Virus record (IMG/VR): IMGVR_UViG_3300025073_000105
Span: 1-38,637 of that record
DNA length: 38,637 bases
Source of the DNA: a virus
Reading direction: 5' to 3' (one strand)
The notes under the pieces were generated by a model that was not told the DNA's origin, did no database searches, and was given only the letters and a program-made list of their open reading frames with translations. A program made the position numbers and the translations under genes. Below, one piece after another: positions 13,801-22,524 of this stretch (position 1 is the first letter of the stretch; each line of letters begins with the position of its first letter).

Positions 13801-15834
13801 ATGACAGATTTTAATGATTCATGGAGATCTGGTGGTAAAGGCAGAGGTCCTTATATTTTGTACCCTCGTACAAATACAGAAGTACCACTTACTTTACAAG
13901 CGATCGCATCATCTCTTTCAACAGATTATGCTTTGCAAGTTAAAAATTACGCTGGTACTTCTGTATTTTCAGTTGATTATGCAGGTAATTTAAGTTTTTC
14001 AGGTTCTGGGATAGTAGTTGTTGATCAGACAATAACTGGTAATTTAACAGTTAATGGAAATACAATTTTAGGCAATTCTGCAACTGATACAACCACAATT
14101 ACTGGTGTTTTTAGTGTTGTTGGAACAAGTACAATTTCTGGTGCTTCAACTTTTGGTACTCTAAATGACTCTTCCACCGCTTCTTTGTTTAATACCAACG
14201 TGACAGTAATGGGTGCAACCGCTTTTAATGGTCACAATGTTTTTAATGGTGATTCAACTTTTGCACAAGATGTTACTCTTATTAATGGATCTAATTTAAT
14301 ATTGAGTGGTGGTGTAGCTAGTGGAAAAGGTCTTATCCAATTCCAGAGTGCAGCAAGCAACGGTTATGATACAAACCTTCTTTACGTTTCTAGCACGGCG
14401 ATGACGATGGGTATAATAGCAGGTTCAAGTCCAAGTTATGCCGCTGCAAATGGTCCATTTATTGGACTAAGAGGAAACACTTATTCAGCTGTAATAACAC
14501 AAAGAGGTAATTTGTTCTTCGGAGCAGGAAATCCAAGTGCTGCAGCGACTGGTGAAGGTGAAATAAGATTTACAACTGGTGCTGACGTTCTGAGATTAGT
14601 CGTAAACAAATCAGGTGTTACATATATCCCAACTCCAGCCACCAATAAATTTGTAGTTGGTGGTACGGCTGTGATTGGTGCAAACTCTGTATCTAATTTT
14701 ATTAGTGATTCAGGATCCTACGAACCAATTTCTATACAAAACACGGCCGTAACAGGATGGTCGCAACTTGATATATATAATAGTGCTAATGCACTTGTTG
14801 CTGGTTTTGGATATGCAAATTCTTCGGCTCCTGTTCAACCATCAAAAGCATATTTTTATACAGCAGCAAGAGATTTTCATATTTCAACAGACAGTAATAC
14901 CACTAGACACTTCGCCATTGCGGCAACTTCTGGTGCGGCAACATTTAATACACTAGCGACCGCAGGTGGTGTCGCTGGTTTCACCTATACTCCTGGTGCT
15001 CATACTGCCGTCACTGCAAATGTGACAGATTTCAAAGTTGCAGCTCATACGATGACTATCACAGGTGGGTATGCTAGCCAGATTTTCTCAAGCTTTGCAG
15101 CTCCAATCGTTTCTGCTGCTTCTGGTCTTACATTAACAAACGTAGCGAACGTTAATATAGAGATGGCTTCGGTAGCAGGAAGTGCACTTATCACAGCCAA
15201 TTCCGCATTATTCTTAGGTTCACCTGCGGCTGCCGTCACGGTTGCTAACATAGCAGGTACTCACCTTTCATTATTAGAAACAGGTAATCAGTCATTCACA
15301 TTGACCGCTGCCACTCAAATCACAAACGCCATTGGTGTTGCAGGTGCGACATTCGGAACAATGACTGTAAACCAGTCAGGAGGAGCAGTCACAGTTGATA
15401 ACACAGCAACCGTTTACATCGCAGGTGCATTTACAGCAGGTGCAAGTGTAACGCTTACGAACAATTATGCTCTTTTTGTTGATGACGGAGCTTCAAGATT
15501 TGATGGAGCAATAATCGAAAATCAAGGGACGGATATTGCTTCTGCTACTACCATTGTTATACCGACAAATGGTAATACTTTTGAATTGACAGGAACAACA
15601 GCGGTAACTTTGATTACTAAAACAGGTTATCAAGACGGTCACGAAATTACCTTAACTGCCAATGAAAATGTAACTATCACTAACGGGACAGCAACTAGTG
15701 GAAATGATATAACCATTAAGCTTGCTGGAGCAGCTAATTTTGCAATGACAGCCGACGACACTCTTACTCTTAAACTTACCTCAACTACTGCAGGAGGACA
15801 GGCTTGGAGAGAGGTATCAAGAAGTGCTAACTAA
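13801..15834 (+). CDS. 677-aa tail fibre/spike-like protein
   Basis: The N-terminal 30 residues are short and polar (MTDFNDSWRSGGKGRGPY), like a virion-anchoring peptide. Then come long beta repeats, with TVNGNTILGNSATDTTTITG resembling fibre shaft repeats. The C-terminus (about 590-677) has the LTANENVTITNGT...LKLTSTTAGGQAWREVSRS pattern common at the ends of phage fibres. A probable trimeric fibre involved in adsorption. I see no chaperone-type autoprotease motif. Confidence 0.65.
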   Translation: MTDFNDSWRSGGKGRGPYILYPRTNTEVPLTLQAIASSLSTDYALQVKNYAGTSVFSVDYAGNLSFSGSGIVVVDQTITGNLTVNGNTILGNSATDTTTITGVFSVVGTSTISGASTFGTLNDSSTASLFNTNVTVMGATAFNGHNVFNGDSTFAQDVTLINGSNLILSGGVASGKGLIQFQSAASNGYDTNLLYVSSTAMTMGIIAGSSPSYAAANGPFIGLRGNTYSAVITQRGNLFFGAGNPSAAATGEGEIRFTTGADVLRLVVNKSGVTYIPTPATNKFVVGGTAVIGANSVSNFISDSGSYEPISIQNTAVTGWSQLDIYNSANALVAGFGYANSSAPVQPSKAYFYTAARDFHISTDSNTTRHFAIAATSGAATFNTLATAGGVAGFTYTPGAHTAVTANVTDFKVAAHTMTITGGYASQIFSSFAAPIVSAASGLTLTNVANVNIEMASVAGSALITANSALFLGSPAAAVTVANIAGTHLSLLETGNQSFTLTAATQITNAIGVAGATFGTMTVNQSGGAVTVDNTATVYIAGAFTAGASVTLTNNYALFVDDGASRFDGAIIENQGTDIASATTIVIPTNGNTFELTGTTAVTLITKTGYQDGHEITLTANENVTITNGTATSGNDITIKLAGAANFAMTADDTLTLKLTSTTAGGQAWREVSRSAN

Positions 15835-15840
15835 AAATAT

Positions 15841-16317
15841 ATGACAGCAAAAGGAAATGCCTTATTGGATGATGATAATAAAATTACAGGAAGTTATATA
15901 TCTAGAGGAGCGTTGTACATCAGCACTCCTGGGGCCACCACCATAACTAATGCTGGAACTTTCTACCTTTTGCAAGGAGTGTCTACTGCCCAACTTGGAT
16001 TAAACGGTTTTACACATTCTTCTCCAGGTAGATTGACATACACAGGCACGGTCACAAGAGGATTCACGGTTCATGGAGATATATGCATTACATCTAGTGC
16101 AAATAATATTGTTGTTAAGATTAGGATTGCTAAAAATGGGATAACGGAGGCTGGTTCTGAAAAGAGTATGACAAAAACAACAGGAACAGATACAAGAGCT
16201 ATTCCGTGTAATTGGGAAGTTTCATTAGCCACAAATGATTATATAGAGTTTTATGTTACTTGTGACAATGCAGGATCAATAATAACTGCCACAAGTGGAA
16301 CATTAATGGCAGACTAA
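15841..16317 (+). CDS. 158-aa fibre-tip or appendage protein
   Basis: Starts 6 nt after the fibre gene. The sequence (TNAGTFYLLQGV...TGTVTRGFTVHGDICI...) is a jelly-roll-like beta protein resembling C-terminal TNF-like domains at fibre tips (FTHSSPGRLTYTGT then alternating strands to EFYVTCDNAG). It could be a separate receptor-binding tip for the upstream fibre. The role is inferred from position and beta character. Confidence 0.5.
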   Translation: MTAKGNALLDDDNKITGSYISRGALYISTPGATTITNAGTFYLLQGVSTAQLGLNGFTHSSPGRLTYTGTVTRGFTVHGDICITSSANNIVVKIRIAKNGITEAGSEKSMTKTTGTDTRAIPCNWEVSLATNDYIEFYVTCDNAGSIITATSGTLMAD

Positions 16318-16326
16318 TCTATTTAT

Positions 16327-16455
16327 ATGTTAATTAGAGACATCATTAATCTTATCGGCCTAGTAGATAGAGAGATTATCCGCCTAGAAGACTCGTTTCA
16401 AAATACTATTTATCTTAAAGAATTAAGAACTAAACTTGAACAGTATGGCCGATGA
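16327..16455 (+). CDS. 42-aa hypothetical protein
   Basis: A charged amphipathic helix (MLIRDIINLIGLVDREIIRL... to LEQYGR) ending with TGA that overlaps the next gene's start by 11 nt. It opens the lysis cassette. No family recognised; the tight overlap supports translation. Confidence 0.5.
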   Translation: MLIRDIINLIGLVDREIIRLEDSFQNTIYLKELRTKLEQYGR

Positions 16456-16801
16456 AGAATCAATATCAATTGCAATAATCCAAACAGACCTTAAAAATTT
16501 GTCTAGCAATTTTTCTGAATTTAAAGAAGATAGCAAAAAAGAACGTATTGAAATATCTAAAAAATTAGATGCTTTAACATTGGAGTGGCAAAAGTTTGGC
16601 GGGCTTTATAATGGGTTCACCAAACTTCAGGAGCAAGTAAATGTTTTGACAACGTGGAAAGAACGCTCTGAAACTGTTTTAGATAGCATTCGTAAAGTAG
16701 AAAGTAATTGGCAAGGTTTAGTCTGGGATTTAGTCAAAAGAGCTATTATTGGAGCATTTACTGCGGTTATTGCTATAATGACGTACATAAAATTTAAATA
16801 A
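16445..16801 (+). CDS. Coiled-coil protein with C-terminal membrane anchor (lysis accessory)
   Basis: 118 aa; start ATG 16445 (a TTG upstream is rejected). Residues 5-85 are a charged coiled coil (IQTDLKNLSSNFSEFKEDSK...), and residues about 94-116 (VKRAIIGAFTAVIAIMTYI) are one transmembrane helix. The layout resembles XhlA/hemolysin-type or holin-accessory proteins. Placed just before a second membrane protein and the amidase, it is most likely part of the lysis module. Confidence 0.6.
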   Translation: MADEESISIAIIQTDLKNLSSNFSEFKEDSKKERIEISKKLDALTLEWQKFGGLYNGFTKLQEQVNVLTTWKERSETVLDSIRKVESNWQGLVWDLVKRAIIGAFTAVIAIMTYIKFK

Positions 16802-16810
16802 TATAAAAAT

Positions 16811-17023
16811 ATGAATCAATGGGATTTTTTGAAAGCACCAAGATTTTGGGCTTTAGTATTAGGATCTATTTCTTTAGCGTTGTATCAAGACCATATTATT
16901 TCACAATCCATTATGGTTGCTATAACAAGTATTACAGGTGGTTTTGTTAGCATTCGCACGATTGATCGTTTTTCTGAAAAAGTAAATTCAAAAGAACAAA
17001 CTATTAATAATGAAGAAGTTTAA
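16811..17023 (+). CDS. Putative holin
   Basis: 70 aa with one or two hydrophobic segments (FWALVLGSISLALY and IMVAITSITGGFVSI), a short polar N-terminus and a charged C-terminus. Size, topology and its place directly before the amidase fit a small holin that permeabilises the inner membrane. The stop TAA overlaps the alternative upstream ATG of the amidase. Confidence 0.6.
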   Translation: MNQWDFLKAPRFWALVLGSISLALYQDHIISQSIMVAITSITGGFVSIRTIDRFSEKVNSKEQTINNEEV

Positions 17024-17024
17024 T

Positions 17025-17678
17025 ATGATAGAAATTACTCAAAAATTATTACCAATCTCTTCGCAAAGACGTTCTGGTCAAAAGATTTTGGGAATTAATC
17101 ATATTGTTTCTCACGACACTGGTAATGATGGCTCAACAGCCAACCAAAATGCTTCATATTACTTTAATTCTGCACAAAAAGAACAGGCCTCTGCTCATTA
17201 TTTTGTTGATGATAAACAAATTATTTGTGTTATTCCAGAAATAGAAAAAGCTTGGCATGTTAGATACTTAGTAACAAAAGATAATGAATTATTTGGAAAA
17301 GATTCGAATGACTGGTCTATTGGTATAGAACTTTGTTTTCATTCTAAAAATATTTTAGTTGATAATTTAAAGGCTTATCAAAATTATGTAGAATTACATG
17401 CTCACTTTTGTAAAAAATATAACATTAATCCAAAGACAAATATAGTTGGACACTATTTATTAGATCCGACTCGCAGAACTGATCCACTGAATGCTTTTAA
17501 ATATATTGGTAAAAATTGGGAACAATTTACTGATGATGTTGCAAAGTTATTGGAACCAGTTGTGCAACCAGTTGTTCCTGCAACACCAGTTTCTACAATC
17601 GACCCAAATGAAACAATAAAAAAACAAATTGTAATTAGATTAAATGAAGTAGAAGCAATGTTAGATTTAATAAAATAA
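17025..17678 (+). CDS. N-acetylmuramoyl-L-alanine amidase endolysin
   Basis: 217 aa; start at 17025 follows TAA-T-ATG (an ATG at 17010 is the alternative). Amidase_2 domain at about 20-160: NHIVSHDTG (zinc ligand H30), SAHYFVDD, AWHV, SIGIELCFH (E102), and VGHYLLDPTRRTDP with H143 and D153 completing the usual zinc/catalytic set. A Pro/Val linker (about 175-190) and a short C-terminal helix follow, with no obvious wall-binding repeat. It cleaves the amide between MurNAc and the stem peptide at lysis. No signal peptide, so holin release is expected. Confidence 0.88.
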   Translation: MIEITQKLLPISSQRRSGQKILGINHIVSHDTGNDGSTANQNASYYFNSAQKEQASAHYFVDDKQIICVIPEIEKAWHVRYLVTKDNELFGKDSNDWSIGIELCFHSKNILVDNLKAYQNYVELHAHFCKKYNINPKTNIVGHYLLDPTRRTDPLNAFKYIGKNWEQFTDDVAKLLEPVVQPVVPATPVSTIDPNETIKKQIVIRLNEVEAMLDLIK

Positions 17679-17679
17679 T

Positions 17680-17925
17680 ATGAAATTTTATATTAAAAAA
17701 AATTATAGCAGGTATTTACATAGTTCTTTAATTACTTTTCTTTCAATTCTTGTTCCAATGTTGTTAGTTGTGAAAGATAATATAAATATAGACACTTTAA
17801 ATATGACAAGTTTAATCGCTTTAGGAGGTGTGGTTATTCGGAGTGTATTTAAAGCTACGTGGGAAACATTTTGGGTATATATATTAAAATTAAATATTTA
17901 CTTAAAACAAAAATATGGTAAATAA
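17680..17925 (+). CDS. 81-aa membrane protein (second holin candidate)
   Basis: Two hydrophobic segments, about 14-32 (SSLITFLSILVPMLLVV) and 43-75 (MTSLIALGGVVIRSVF plus an aromatic-rich stretch), with basic ends. Coupled to the amidase by TAA-T-ATG. It could be a holin, antiholin or superinfection membrane protein. Its 3' end overlaps the next small gene. Confidence 0.55.
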   Translation: MKFYIKKNYSRYLHSSLITFLSILVPMLLVVKDNINIDTLNMTSLIALGGVVIRSVFKATWETFWVYILKLNIYLKQKYGK

Positions 17926-18064
17926 ATGTGATCATTGTGGTGAAGATTTAAAATTAGTTTTTGAATATAAAGAACAAAATTTTGGAAACAAATTAATCCC
18001 ATCAGGAAAGTTTTGCTCTAATAAATGCCTTGGAGAGCATATAAATAAAAATCTTAAAGTATGA
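17915..18064 (+). CDS. 49-aa treble-clef-like zinc protein
   Basis: ATG at 17915 overlaps the previous stop and its own stop (TGA 18062-18064) overlaps the next ATG at 18061. C5-x2-C8 and C33-x3-C37 (FCSNKCLGEH) form a clear zinc-binding set. Such small zinc ribbons are common accessory phage proteins. The double overlaps support real translation. Function unknown. Confidence 0.65.
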   Translation: MVNKCDHCGEDLKLVFEYKEQNFGNKLIPSGKFCSNKCLGEHINKNLKV

Positions 18065-19473
18065 GTTACGAAATTCCTCGCATAGTAAGCATTTCAGGAC
18101 GCACAATTCAAATTGCACATCTTGATCTGCCAAGTCAACCACTGACATATCTTTTGACTGCTTCAAGTGCTGGGGACACCGCCTTAACTGTTATAGATAA
18201 TGTGGGTTTTGCAGATACAAATCTAATTTTAATCGGCGAACTAGGAAGAGAACAGACTGAAATTAGAAGTGTAAACGGAGCAATTACCTCTGGTAGTTCG
18301 ATGACTTCTACTACTACAGTTTTTGCCCATCCAGCAGGATCACCTATCCGTAAATTAGTGTTTAATCAGTTAAAAGTATACGGAAATTCAACAAATACAA
18401 GTTCAGGAGCTACTTTAATCGCTACAATTGACATTCAAGTAAACGCTCCTCATACAACTTATGTAAATGCAGGAACAGAATATAATTATTATTTTGTTTT
18501 ACCTTATGACTCAATAAATGCAGTTACAAGCGATTCTTATAGTGATGGTGTTGCAAAGACGACTGGTTACAATCCAAGTAACGTCGGCTCATTGATAAAA
18601 TCCGCCTTGGATAGCACTAAGAAAGAAAAAGGTGGTGTGATCACTGATGAGTGGTTTATGAGCGAGATAAATAATTGCTTACGTTTTGTCGCTGGTAAGT
18701 TGAAACACTGGTCTACACTTGAAAGTTTTGATTATGTATTAGGTCAAACTGTTCGTGGTACTTTTTCTTATACCATGCCAACGGATATTGACGATCCAAA
18801 TTCAAACAAATCTATTTTAGGAGTGAGAGTTGGTAGTGGTGAAGATCTTACTTATATTGATAAAAGAGAATTAGAAACCAAACAAGAAGGTGTAATAAAA
18901 ACACAAGTTACAACCCAAGCTATTGCAACGGATACAACTTTAGCGATTGACAACTCATATGACTTCGCAGATTCTGGTTCAGTAGACGTTTTTGTGTCTG
19001 GAACTAAATACACATTAACTTATACTGGGGTAACTCGTTCTGCGACCGCTGGCGTGCTAACTGGTATACCTGCAACTGGTACTGGATCAATTACTGTTAC
19101 TATTCCAGTAGATACTTATGTTTGGTATGGAGAAAACGAGGGTTTACCTCTTTACTACACTATCTTTGATGGTGTGTTGCAGTTAGAGCCAATGCCAGAC
19201 GCTACTTATGATAAATTAAATGTTTATCTTGATTACTTTACTTCTCGCACTTTGGTAAATTCAGCTGGTGACACAGTAGAGACAGCTAGATATGATATGG
19301 TTAAACACTGGTTATGCTTTAAATTACACTCACTTGATAATGCCTCTGGTAAATTAGATCTTCAAGATGGTGACTGGGTGATGTTCAATTCAATTCTAAC
19401 TGATAATATTCGCAAAGAGACTACGTCTCAGAAATTTAAAATGAAATTTAGACATAACGGAATTACATATTAA
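18061..19473 (+). CDS. Head-to-tail adaptor/neck protein (putative)
   Basis: 470 aa. N-terminal beta region (about 1-150, with repeats such as TYLLTASSAGDTALTVIDN), then a helical segment with GGVITDEWFMSEINNCLRFVA (about 195-220), and a C-terminal part ending YDMVKHWLCFKLHSLDN (about 420-435). This resembles the P22 gp4-like adaptor fold (helical bundle) carrying extra beta insertions, found next to nozzle genes in podoviruses. It would connect portal to nozzle. Assigned by context and fold impression only. Confidence 0.5.
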   Translation: MSYEIPRIVSISGRTIQIAHLDLPSQPLTYLLTASSAGDTALTVIDNVGFADTNLILIGELGREQTEIRSVNGAITSGSSMTSTTTVFAHPAGSPIRKLVFNQLKVYGNSTNTSSGATLIATIDIQVNAPHTTYVNAGTEYNYYFVLPYDSINAVTSDSYSDGVAKTTGYNPSNVGSLIKSALDSTKKEKGGVITDEWFMSEINNCLRFVAGKLKHWSTLESFDYVLGQTVRGTFSYTMPTDIDDPNSNKSILGVRVGSGEDLTYIDKRELETKQEGVIKTQVTTQAIATDTTLAIDNSYDFADSGSVDVFVSGTKYTLTYTGVTRSATAGVLTGIPATGTGSITVTIPVDTYVWYGENEGLPLYYTIFDGVLQLEPMPDATYDKLNVYLDYFTSRTLVNSAGDTVETARYDMVKHWLCFKLHSLDNASGKLDLQDGDWVMFNSILTDNIRKETTSQKFKMKFRHNGITY

Positions 19474-19474
19474 T

Positions 19475-20884
19475 ATGCCAGAAGTTACCCCTATTATATT
19501 CCAAGATTGCTCTGCTGGCGTTATCACTAACGTTAAAAGTGAAATTGCACCTCCAAATAGTGTTGAAATGGGCATTAATCTTATATTTGATGAAATTTAC
19601 GGGGTAGCGAAAGTAAGAAAAGGAAGCACAATCATAGGTAGCCAAATTAACGGTAGTAACGAAGTATTAGGACTTTTTCAGTATCTAAACAGTGCTGGGA
19701 CTGTTTCTAAGCTTTTATCAGTCGTAGCAGGCACGATTTACTCATTTAATGGCTCCGTATGGGTTACTTCTAGTCAGACTGGTACTTCTAACATTAAACA
19801 TCGTTTCCTATCATTTCTGGACACCGTAGTGAGAATCAATGGTACTGACGCAGCAGTTGCCTCTTCTAACGGTACTACTTGGGGTTCTTCTGTTGCTTTA
19901 GACACCGCAAATTTTCCTCTTGGTAAATTTGGGACAGTTTATAAGGATCAGGTAATAATTGCTGGAGTAAACTCAGACCCAGATACTTTATATATCTCGT
20001 CAGTCCCTTCTTCTGGTGTTATCTCGTGGTTGACAAACAGTCGCACTATTACAATTAATCCAGAAGATGGCCAAAATATTACCGCTCTAGGAGAAGTAAA
20101 CGGAACTTTGATAATTTGGAAAGACAGATCAATGTATACTTGGAATAACAGAAGCACAGAAGCTGATGAGATTGTTCGTGTTGGTTGCTCTTCTCAAGAG
20201 AGTGTGGCAGCTTGTGGTAACGCCTTAGCTTTCTTTAATAGCAAAGGTGTGTGGCTGGCAAATGGAGGTTACCCAATTCTAATTTCTCGTCCAGTACAAA
20301 AATGGATCGACGGTATGTCCTCATCGTATTTTAATGAAGTAGCTGCAATCGGTGATGAAAAATATCTCTATGTCTCAATTGGAGATTGTACAGTAGATAG
20401 TTTAGCTTATTCAAATATCGTTTTACGTTATTCAGTAAATACAAAAGAATGGGCGGTCTTCTCCTATGCTAATAAATTTAAAGTATTTGCAGAATATTTA
20501 GATACAAGTTATAAGATTGTTGGTGGTGATTCTATCTCAAAAGTTTTAACAATAGAAAGCTCTTCATTAAGTGATAACGGCACAGATATTAAGTTTGATT
20601 TACAAAGTCAAGACCAAATATTTGGCAGTCGTGGTATTGTCAAAGAAATAAGCGAGAGAATAATGGGTTATAGTAAAAATGCTCAAGGTATTGTACAGGT
20701 CAAGATTGATGATGGAGATTGGAAGATGATTGGTACTATCCAAAAAGAAGTTGAAAACATGCAAATCAAAGAAAGTTTAAAAGGCAATAAAATGAAGTTT
20801 AGAGTAGTCGGTATTTCAAAAAATAGAGCTGAGATAAAAGGTTTAGAAATTCCTAATATAATGGCGTTAGGTTATTCAGAATAA
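19475..20884 (+). CDS. Tail nozzle/DNA-stabilisation protein (putative)
   Basis: 469 aa with repeated beta-blade units (YKDQVIIAGVNSDPDTLYIS, VNGTLIIWKDRSMYTW, FFNSKGVWLANGG) typical of beta-propeller nozzle proteins of P22-like and T7-like tails. The N-terminus (CSAGVITNVKSEIAPPNSVEM) and the FDEIYGVAKVRKGS strand match packaged-DNA stabilisation (gp10-like) proteins. It plugs the short tail. Location after the adaptor supports the call. TAA-T-ATG joins it to the adaptor gene. Confidence 0.65.
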   Translation: MPEVTPIIFQDCSAGVITNVKSEIAPPNSVEMGINLIFDEIYGVAKVRKGSTIIGSQINGSNEVLGLFQYLNSAGTVSKLLSVVAGTIYSFNGSVWVTSSQTGTSNIKHRFLSFLDTVVRINGTDAAVASSNGTTWGSSVALDTANFPLGKFGTVYKDQVIIAGVNSDPDTLYISSVPSSGVISWLTNSRTITINPEDGQNITALGEVNGTLIIWKDRSMYTWNNRSTEADEIVRVGCSSQESVAACGNALAFFNSKGVWLANGGYPILISRPVQKWIDGMSSSYFNEVAAIGDEKYLYVSIGDCTVDSLAYSNIVLRYSVNTKEWAVFSYANKFKVFAEYLDTSYKIVGGDSISKVLTIESSSLSDNGTDIKFDLQSQDQIFGSRGIVKEISERIMGYSKNAQGIVQVKIDDGDWKMIGTIQKEVENMQIKESLKGNKMKFRVVGISKNRAEIKGLEIPNIMALGYSE

Positions 20885-20886
20885 AT

Positions 20887-21771
20887 ATGGATTACAATAT
20901 CTACAGCCCAGAAATTGGCCTAAACAAATGGCTTAACAAGGGTAGTGAAGATTTACAAGGTATCTCCCAAGGTACTGGAGATTTTAATTCTTTAAGTTCA
21001 ATTCAAGGTGGGGTGATCGGATCTTCTACACAATCTTCTCCTAGCGGTGCTGTAAATTCAGTTAATCCAAACAACGTAACTTCTGGTGAAATTGGATCAA
21101 TATTAGCTTTTAAGAAAAAGAATTTCTTAGATACAACTGAGGGTTGGATTCAAGGAATGGACACAGATAATATTTATAAATGGTTAATCGGTGGAAGTTC
21201 AAGTTCAATTGATTGGGCGATAACAACACCATCTACTCTTACGATAACAGGAGTATTAAATGTTAGTGTAGGGTCAACAATCGCTGGATTTACCATCGGA
21301 GCGGATTATCTTCGTGACGTTGCTAATTCTTTTGGTCTAGCGTCTACTGTAACTGGAGGAGATGACGTGCGTTTTTGGGCTGGTTCGACTTATGAAAATA
21401 GGCAAACAGCCCCACTTAGAATATATGAATCTGGTGTAATTTTTTCTACAACAGTTCCAATCCAAAATTATTCACCTTCAGCCGCTGGTACAGCAACTTT
21501 AGATTTAAAAACTGGCAATGATCATAGAATAACAATGCCAGCTGGCAATATTACTATTGCACTAAGCAATGTAACTGTTGGCCAAAAATTTTTAGTATCA
21601 CTAACTCAAGATAGTACTGGTAGCAGGACAGTTACATGGTTTACAACAATTCGCTGGTCAGATGGTTCAGCTCCTCTTCTTACAACAACACCAAATAAAA
21701 GAGATACTTTTGGTTTTATTTGCACTGGAAGTAACACTTATGATGCTTTTATCTTAGGTTTAAATATTTAG
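20887..21771 (+). CDS. 294-aa tail fibre/spike protein
   Basis: N-terminal 1-75 binding-type region with Asn/Ser/Gly; a middle segment (about 85-150: STLTITGVLNVSVGSTIAGF) of shaft repeats; and a C-terminal beta domain (about 190-294) with NITIALSNVTVGQKFLVSL and TVTWFTTIRWSDG, like fibre-tip beta-sandwiches. Lies directly after the nozzle gene, so probably a tail fibre attached at the short tail. Confidence 0.6.
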   Translation: MDYNIYSPEIGLNKWLNKGSEDLQGISQGTGDFNSLSSIQGGVIGSSTQSSPSGAVNSVNPNNVTSGEIGSILAFKKKNFLDTTEGWIQGMDTDNIYKWLIGGSSSSIDWAITTPSTLTITGVLNVSVGSTIAGFTIGADYLRDVANSFGLASTVTGGDDVRFWAGSTYENRQTAPLRIYESGVIFSTTVPIQNYSPSAAGTATLDLKTGNDHRITMPAGNITIALSNVTVGQKFLVSLTQDSTGSRTVTWFTTIRWSDGSAPLLTTTPNKRDTFGFICTGSNTYDAFILGLNI

Positions 21772-21772
21772 T

Positions 21773-22450
21773 ATGACTATTTCAAGACAATCTCTTACAG
21801 GACCAACTAATAGTACTGTCGCTGCGACAACGTTTACTGATGTTGCTTATGATCCTGGTTATGGTGGAACAGAAAAATGTCGAATAATAGTAATACTAAT
21901 TTGGAATGGTATGGGCGGTGGTGCTGCGATTGCAACTATTAACGGTGGGGGTATCACTTATGGCGGAAACCCAATGCATTTAGCTGTTGGAGGTCTTATT
22001 AATAATGGTTTTGGAACTCATTCAATTTGGTATATAATTAATCCACCAACTGGTGCACAAGATATTATTTATAAATCTATTGGTGGTAATATTGGTGGTG
22101 TATATAGGGCAATTGTCGCACTTGAAAGTGATACAGATACTGGTATAAGAATTAGCCGTGCAGATAAGGTTACAACATTAAATGCGACTACGTCATCTGT
22201 ACTTATTACTACCACGACAACAGCTGGTTTCATGTTAGGATTTTCTAAGGCAAGTTTTAATCAAACTGTTACTGCTGGGACAGCAATTGGTGGAGATGGA
22301 ACGTTGTTTGCTGTTGTGGATTCAAATGGAGAGGTTGTAGCAGGGACATCAACTGGTATTACTGTAACAACTGGTACTTCAGGCACTATTTTCCAAGATG
22401 TTGTTGTTGTTTCCCCAGTTAGAAGAGCAGGATTTTTGTTTTTTGAATAA
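21773..22450 (+). CDS. 225-aa beta-rich tail-associated protein
   Basis: Compact beta protein without low-complexity repeats (VAATTFTDVAYDPGYGG, AIVALESDTDTGIRI, VVVVSPVRRAGFLFFE). Follows the spike gene by TAG-T-ATG. A possible receptor-binding or fibre-attachment protein. No catalytic motif; no family recognised. Confidence 0.55.
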   Translation: MTISRQSLTGPTNSTVAATTFTDVAYDPGYGGTEKCRIIVILIWNGMGGGAAIATINGGGITYGGNPMHLAVGGLINNGFGTHSIWYIINPPTGAQDIIYKSIGGNIGGVYRAIVALESDTDTGIRISRADKVTTLNATTSSVLITTTTTAGFMLGFSKASFNQTVTAGTAIGGDGTLFAVVDSNGEVVAGTSTGITVTTGTSGTIFQDVVVVSPVRRAGFLFFE

Positions 22451-22463
22451 ATATTATAACCTA

Positions 22464-22523
22464 ATGATATATATAATAATTTTACTTATGTTTTTAATCA
22501 CAGATAATACACCACTAGAATAA
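22464..22523 (+). CDS. 19-aa hydrophobic micropeptide
   Basis: ATG at 22464 encodes MIYIIILLMFLITDNTPLE, a single membrane helix with an acidic tail. Its TAA-T-ATG junction to the next gene is the reason to believe it; without that it would be noise. Function unknown. Confidence 0.4.
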   Translation: MIYIIILLMFLITDNTPLE

Positions 22524-22524
22524 T

